64,000 bases of DNA. It comes from Sipunculus nudus (taxonomy: Eukaryota; Annelida; Sipuncula; Golfingiida; Sipunculidae). A model generated the notes under the pieces. The model saw only the letters and a program-made list of their open reading frames with translations. It made no database searches and was not told where the DNA came from. This document shows positions 59,405 through 64,000 of this stretch, piece after piece. The position numbers and the translations under genes were made by a program. Each line of letters begins with the position of its first letter. The stretch's first letter is position 1. The stretch lies in contig CM049319.1 of the NCBI GenBank assembly GCA_026874595.1, forward strand, positions 17,711,101-17,775,100, given 5' to 3'.

Positions 59405-59545
59405 TTGGTGATCCAGGTTACCTCCAAAATTAATTGGTTGTTTTCTAGGTGCTACCCTGTTTCTATATGAAATTTTGCGGAAAAAAAACAAACTAACAAA
59501 GGGAAAAGTTTAATACCTCCTTTACTTGGATACGCGAGACCTGCA
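59405..59545 (+). repeat. LINE-tail-like interspersed repeat, second plus copy
   Basis: GGTGATCCAGGTTACC, then TTAATTGGTTGTTTTCTAGG, TGCTACCCTGTTTC, AAAAAAACAAACTAACAAA and TAATACCTCCTTTACTTGG, paralleling 7241-7510. Confidence 0.4.
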
Positions 59546-59955
59546 ACCCAAAGACTAGTTGGACCATATACAAATGAAATGTCCCTGTTTTCTATTCATA
59601 TGAGTTACTGTGGGAACGTTAATCTCGTCGGTACGCGAGTTTTCCCAGTAGAGTGGCTCAGACGAGATGATAATATACAAACTCAGGCGACAATGGGATA
59701 TCTAGCCGGTATCTGTTAAGGTAATGCGCCCTTCAAACCGATGTCAGACATGTAATAATTAGGACTGTGGGACCGTCACAGTTGTCTGGCAACGTTGTTT
59801 CGCCTGTTTTGTGTTTCCATTATCTCAGTTTTTCATATGGATTGTTTTAAATGTTCGACTGGTATTTTAAAGTTTTAAAACTATATTTGATGTTTCACCA
59901 AGGTCTTTTGTTGAGTTTTGTTTTATTTTGAGTGATCTTTGAACATGTGTGAGCC
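59546..59955. other. Unassigned DNA
   Basis: No gene recognised. Confidence 0.5.
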
Positions 59956-60225
59956 AAAAAAGCCCAGTGACGTCAATTTATCTTCAAGGGTGGGTAATGT
60001 GACTCAGTGTGGCAGATTAATCAAAGTTGGGAAAACTTTTCAAAAACAAATACATATATATGTACCTTTTATTGTCTGCGTGACACATTTCAAATATATT
60101 ACAATTATGAACAAGATTTTAAAAATTAAGGTTACGTATACGTTACTACTAAACCATGTTTAGATATTTAATATTTAAAAGTAAACTTAGAAATAGAACC
60201 AAAGACTGTAATTCGTAATTAGTTC
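59956..60225 (+). repeat. Interspersed repeat family U, copy 2 (right-truncated)
   Basis: CAGTGACGTCAATTTATCTT, CAAGGGTGGG, GTCTGCGTGACACATTTCAA and TAGAAATAGAACCAAAG match 61315-61700. The copy stops where family R copy 5 begins, so one has interrupted the other. Confidence 0.55.
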
Positions 60226-60510
60226 TTAAAGCGCATTCCCTGTGATGGATAAATGAGTTTGTTCATTGACAAGCTGTTAGTTAACAAAGCATTGTTGACA
60301 TACAAAAAAAACATGTAAACCATGGTGGCTGGTTGCATATGTGCTTAAGTTGAATGATCAGTAGTTGCAAAACCCCCTTTGTAACATGTTGGTTCGCCTT
60401 ACTTGTCGCCAGATGTACTTGTTGAATCTGTTTGGATTTATTTTGCGGGCCGCCCCCAACTATTATAAACATGTACATCAACAAAGCGACCAGCCTGTTT
60501 GCAGTGAGTT
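60226..60510 (+). repeat. Interspersed repeat family R, copy 5
   Basis: TTGTTCATTGACAAGCTGTT, GGTGGCTGGTTGCATATGTG, TAGTTGCAAAACCCCC, TCGCCAGATGTACTTGTTGA, TTTGGATTTATTTTGCGGG and ATTATAAACATGTACATCAA, ending CCAGCCTGTTTGCAGTGAG. Confidence 0.6.
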
Positions 60511-60859
60511 TTTTTTGTTTTTTCTTAAAGATGCAAGGATTATCTTTATTTAATAGACGTCATAAATAGGAACAGGTCCCTCTTATTATATTTTTTTAAA
60601 ATATTTTATATTTTCCGGGACATCATATTAGTTATGCGGTCAGTTGTCAAGGATAAGCCCTAGTGTCCAGGTGATCGTTGACCAGCAAATCAGGAGATAA
60701 GTGGAAAATTGAAAGTGCAGTTGTTATTAATGACAATATACGTATAATAACAATATGAGTGTCAGAATTGTTAGCACTATTTTATGTTTTTATTTATTAT
60801 TATTATTGAACTATTATGCTATAATACTATCAAATTATATATATATATTATACTATCAG

Positions 60860-60861
<2 letters not shown>
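60511..60861. other. Unassigned AT-rich DNA
   Basis: No gene recognised. Open frames of 78 and 106 codons starting here run into the TA array and are artefacts. Confidence 0.5.

Positions 60862-60909
<48 letters not shown>
60862..60909. repeat. (TA)n microsatellite
   Basis: About 48 bp of TA. Confidence 0.97.
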
Positions 60910-60911
<2 letters not shown>

Positions 60912-61047
60912 TCGGGGGACAAAGTGGGTGTTACCAATTCAAGTCTGTCTACCAGCATATCTGGTATATACCCTCGTACGAACTGAAAACAGTCACATTG
61001 GTTATAACTGTCCTGTGTAATACAAATACGGGTACGGATACATTTTT

Positions 61048-61185
61048 AATGTGTTTCCACTTGTACGTTCGCTGAACGGCGCCGTATACGTGTCCGTTCA
61101 AGTGGAAACACTCCTTATATTTAATCATAGTTTAGTTCCAACCGTACCGTAGCCGTAGCCGTGTCCGGACAAGTGGAAACACGGC
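61048..61185. mobile_element. Short TIR element with GTGTTTCCACTTGT ends
   Basis: GTGTTTCCACTTGT at 61051 pairs with ACAAGTGGAAACAC near the right end (about 61169-61182), followed by GGC and TTAA. A third copy, AAGTGGAAACAC, lies inside at about 61100-61112. TA-rich trinucleotides (TAA/TTA) flank it, compatible with a Harbinger-like MITE, but the left terminus is eroded. 60910-61047 to its left is unassigned. Confidence 0.5.
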
Positions 61186-61314
61186 TTAACTGTTGACTGC
61201 AAAGAAAGGAACAGGTGCATCGTTGATTGGAATATTTGTGTCACAAATCTAGTTTTCAGCAAGGGATATCCATGAATTTATTGTGGATTTGTTATGGTAG
61301 TGTAGTAACAAAAC

Positions 61315-61700
61315 CGGTGGCGTCAATATATCTTCAAGGGTGCGGGATGACTCGGTGTCAGAGGGTAATCATAGTTGGGACAACTTTTATATGTATATAT
61401 AAATATACCCTTTGATTGTCTGCGTGACACATTTCAAATAGATAACAAGAGTATAAGGTTTTAAAAAAATAAGGAATTATGTTTCCGATATGGGTTACTT
61501 CTAAACCAGGTATAGATGTAAACTTTTCAGAGTATACTTAGAAATGGAACCAAAGTTTAATTCAAGTTATTATCATATTTCATTTCCAATATATAAAGAT
61601 TATTTACCGGAAAGTAGGGAACATCACATCGGCCATTCCCCCTTTCCTAAAAGGTTGGGGGGGGGGGGGTATATATACCCCGGCCCCCCTCCCCCGTCTC
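61315..61700 (+). repeat. Interspersed repeat family U, copy 3
   Basis: GTGGCGTCAATATATCTTCA, CAAGGGTGCGGGATGACTC, GTCTGCGTGACACATTTCAA, TAGAAATGGAACCAAAG and TTTCATTTCCAATATATAAA match copies 1 and 2. It ends in a G13 tract (61657-61669) with TATATACCCC, as copy 1 does. Confidence 0.6.
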
Positions 61701-61831
61701 TGTAGTAACGCACCTGAATAAACCCCAACTTGCACTAAGGACTTGCACCCGACGGTCCCTGCTGTCAATCAAGTATAAAAAAATCCCGGTCTTCTAACTT
61801 CGGACGTACATATTTTGGGAAAAATACCAAC

Positions 61832-61833
<2 letters not shown>

Positions 61834-61881
<48 letters not shown>
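61834..61881. repeat. (TA)n microsatellite
   Basis: About 48 bp of TA. Confidence 0.97.
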
Positions 61882-61883
<2 letters not shown>

Positions 61884-62439
61884 GTATACATATTATATCA
61901 CGGAAACCTCCATACCACTCCTTGGCTTCCATCTCCAGAATTAAATTTCAAACCATTTGGCATTAGATGCCTTTTAGCTCATTACCTACTGATGAAGTTT
62001 CACCTTATATGCCTTACGCGGCCGTGAGAGACTACTTTCACATAATTAGCGTTGCTTTTCATCGGATGAGCAAGTATTGTGAATGTACCGATACATGTAT
62101 TCGAGCGATACATATACGATATTTGCTTAAGTTATTCGTCACAACCCTACTCCGTGTGAACGATATTAAATCATACACCGGCGTCCGTCATTTTGTATTA
62201 GTATCCATGAAACACAAACGGCACATCCGTCAAAGGCTCTCCGCCAGAACCGTTGTACCAGACCAACGAGAGCTGGTGTCGCATGCTTAAAATTTATGCA
62301 CAATGCAATACCACGCTCACATTTGTCTGGTTACAATTCTTTCTCAGTGCCAACCCTGGTGTCAAGACCCAGAGAACCTTTGTTATACAAGACTGCGGTT
62401 ACAGCCAGAGAGATCGGGGACGACTTGTTGTATAACCGC
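61882..62439. other. Unassigned DNA with a 107-codon frame
   Basis: The plus frame at 61967-62290 has mixed, non-repetitive composition (for example HIRYLLKLFVTTLLRVND). It has no recognised domain or exon borders, so it is not called a gene. Confidence 0.4.
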
Positions 62440-62825
62440 TGAGCGGGGAGCGTAGTCTCTTTTATTCAAAATGAACCTCTTCCTCTTGGGAATGTTGGAC
62501 CACATGTCTCAACTGTCAAACTTCTGAATTAAAATATGTCACATTTCAAGGATATTGATTTTTTTACATTGCACATGCGTATGCTTACAAAATATTACTT
62601 TACCTGGAGTCCTTTTCTCATGTAATTCGCCATGAAGTAATTCTTTTCCAATATATTAGAACGGCCCCATTGCCATTTCACAACATATATATCTACACCG
62701 CCGCTGATGTATTGAGAAGAGTAAGCGCATTGTGGGGAAAACATTTCTGCTCCTAGAATCTCTACCAAGTAAAGTAGTACTCTTGTAGGCCCGATTCGGC
62801 ACAGTGTGACACAAATCATTTACCT
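62440..62825 (+). repeat. Interspersed repeat family S, copy 3
   Basis: CCTCTTCCTCTTGGGAATG, TCTCAACTGTCAAACTTCTG, GTCACATTTCAAGG, TTACATTGCACATGCGTATG, CTTACAAAATATTACTT, CCGCTGATGTATTGAGAAG and GCGCATTGTGGG match copy 2 in order. Confidence 0.55.
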
Positions 62826-62962
62826 AAAACGCAATTTGCCACAATCGAGCTGAACGGCATTTGATTGCCAAATTGTTTAGAAATAGATTTTTTATTATGG
62901 TTTGGACAAAATAAATGAGGGGAAGCTTGGCTTCGAATGTAAAATATTGTATATGATATATA

Positions 62963-62969
<7 letters not shown>

Positions 62970-63024
<55 letters not shown>
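62970..63024. repeat. (TA)n microsatellite
   Basis: About 55 bp of TA bordering the Penelope-like tail candidate. Confidence 0.97.
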
Positions 63025-63027
<3 letters not shown>

Positions 63028-63140
63028 TTAATGTTTTTCTGCAATATACAGGAAATAAAGGAATCAAATTTTGTAAGACATTTTTACTACTAAGTAGTTT
63101 CGCGCGACATGTTGCACTCATCAGGTAAGACTGTCTGATT
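63025..63140 (-). mobile_element. Possible Penelope-like element tail
   Basis: On the minus strand the segment reads CTGATGAGTGCAACATGTCG, then CGCGAAACTACTTAGTAG and a short A/T-rich tract before (TA)n. From memory, 'CTGATGAG..CGAAAC' tails adjoining simple repeats are typical of Penelope-like elements, but no reverse transcriptase or GIY-YIG coding is present. Treated as weak evidence. Confidence 0.3.
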
Positions 63141-64000
63141 GACATGGTATGGTCCATAACGGTACAACTTTGAGATTTATGTTGTGTGAGCAATCCTTGG
63201 TTACGTAATGGTTATAGGTTATCGGGTACGTTTAAGTTTGTTCTGGAATAAATGGTGGTGTTTTTATCGAGCAAAATCAAAATGTTACCTTATATTGGGT
63301 CCGCATATCAGGGTTTAGGTAGAAGAAGAGTTTTTTTTCTGCAAACGTATCATTTCTGGAATCCTTTAACCATATATACATAAATATATTTGTCTTGGGT
63401 GATTGTTTCGTATCGTTGAAAGTATCGTCTATGAAGTATCGTTGTATGTATACGGCGTTTTGTTAGATGATATATCGTAATATGTCACAGACAGATCCGG
63501 TTTGTATGACGGGGCAAGGTAAACACAAACCAGATCTTGATAACCCAGAATTATTGGTAAAAGAAATCTTTCGCTCAGAAAAAATCCTCGCTTCTTTAGA
63601 CTGCGTTATAATCAATGGCTGAAAGTCTTCTCGAATTAGGACACGTAGATTTAGGCTTGATGATTCCTGGACGAGGTTGCCATTTGTAATGTGAGCCCAA
63701 AATGGATGAAAAGCAAGATCAGGTGTCCATTAATTTGTAATGATGACCCGGCTGTAGCATAGTCGGCGGGAATCGTATGTCCTATTGAAAGGCTAGCTTG
63801 TAGATGGTTCCAGGAATATACATGAATAAGTTCCTAAAGGTTTAACCGTAAGTTAATCATGGGGAGATAAAGGCTAAACCGGAGAGTGATTAAGTTGAAC
63901 TTAAGAAAAAGATTGGACAGTCTTTTGTGACTATTCTTTCCAAAAAATGCCGCCCAACTCTAAATCGACTGTTGCTATGGTCACCGATTTTAGATATTGA
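63141..64000. other. Unassigned DNA
   Basis: No gene or repeat recognised up to the window edge. Confidence 0.5.

Overview
This window looks like gene-poor, repeat-saturated DNA from an animal nuclear genome. By eye it is roughly two-thirds A+T. It has long (TA)n, (CT)n, (CAT)n and poly-C/poly-G tracts, tRNA-derived SINEs, many short terminal-inverted-repeat (TIR) elements, a decayed non-LTR retrotransposon and a probable solo LTR. There is no operon structure, no ribosome-binding-site pattern and no long uninterrupted host gene. The repeat mix fits a marine invertebrate, perhaps a mollusc or other lophotrochozoan, but that assignment is inference. I could not identify a host gene by homology. 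The longest open frames are almost all translations of microsatellites or transposon remnants.

Layout. 1.5-6.2 kb: three directly repeated, diverged units of about 1.1-1.9 kb, each carrying all or part of an internal TIR element. 7.2-12.3 kb: a LINE-tail-like repeat and a GC-rich island at 11.2-11.6 kb with open frames on both strands, one of two tentative coding candidates. 12.6-16.5 kb: (TA)n arrays with abutting repeats, hAT-like ends and a SINE. 19.3-21.2 kb: a probable solo LTR next to (TA)n, then a PIF/Harbinger-like MITE. 21.9-22.2 kb: a (CAT)n array. 24.2-27.7 kb: a SINE, a TIR element and a hAT-like element sitting inside (TA)n. 29.35-31.57 kb: a 2.1 kb foldback-like element with long inverted arms, also inside (TA)n. 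32.4-43 kb: a second Harbinger-like MITE, further TIR elements, SINEs and several interspersed repeat families. 44.9-49.6 kb: a palindrome cluster, SINEs and simple repeats. 50.0-52.0 kb: an interspersed repeat copy and a dimeric tandem array of about 280 bp. 53.0-55.2 kb: a dead LINE ORF2 on the minus strand, split by a GC-rich insertion. 55.2-55.9 kb: an interspersed repeat broken by the third Harbinger-like MITE. 57-63.1 kb: more SINEs, repeat families, (TA)n arrays and a possible Penelope-like tail.

How the parts relate. The dominant process is transposition, nested insertion and decay. The best-supported structures are three MITE copies with matching TIRs and 3-bp TAA/TTA duplications, including one whose pre-insertion site can be compared with sibling repeats. 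Next come the foldback-like element bounded by (TA)n on both sides, the hAT-like element in the same kind of target, and the alternating A-B tandem array. Copy boundaries of the diverged families were judged by eye and may be off by tens of bases.
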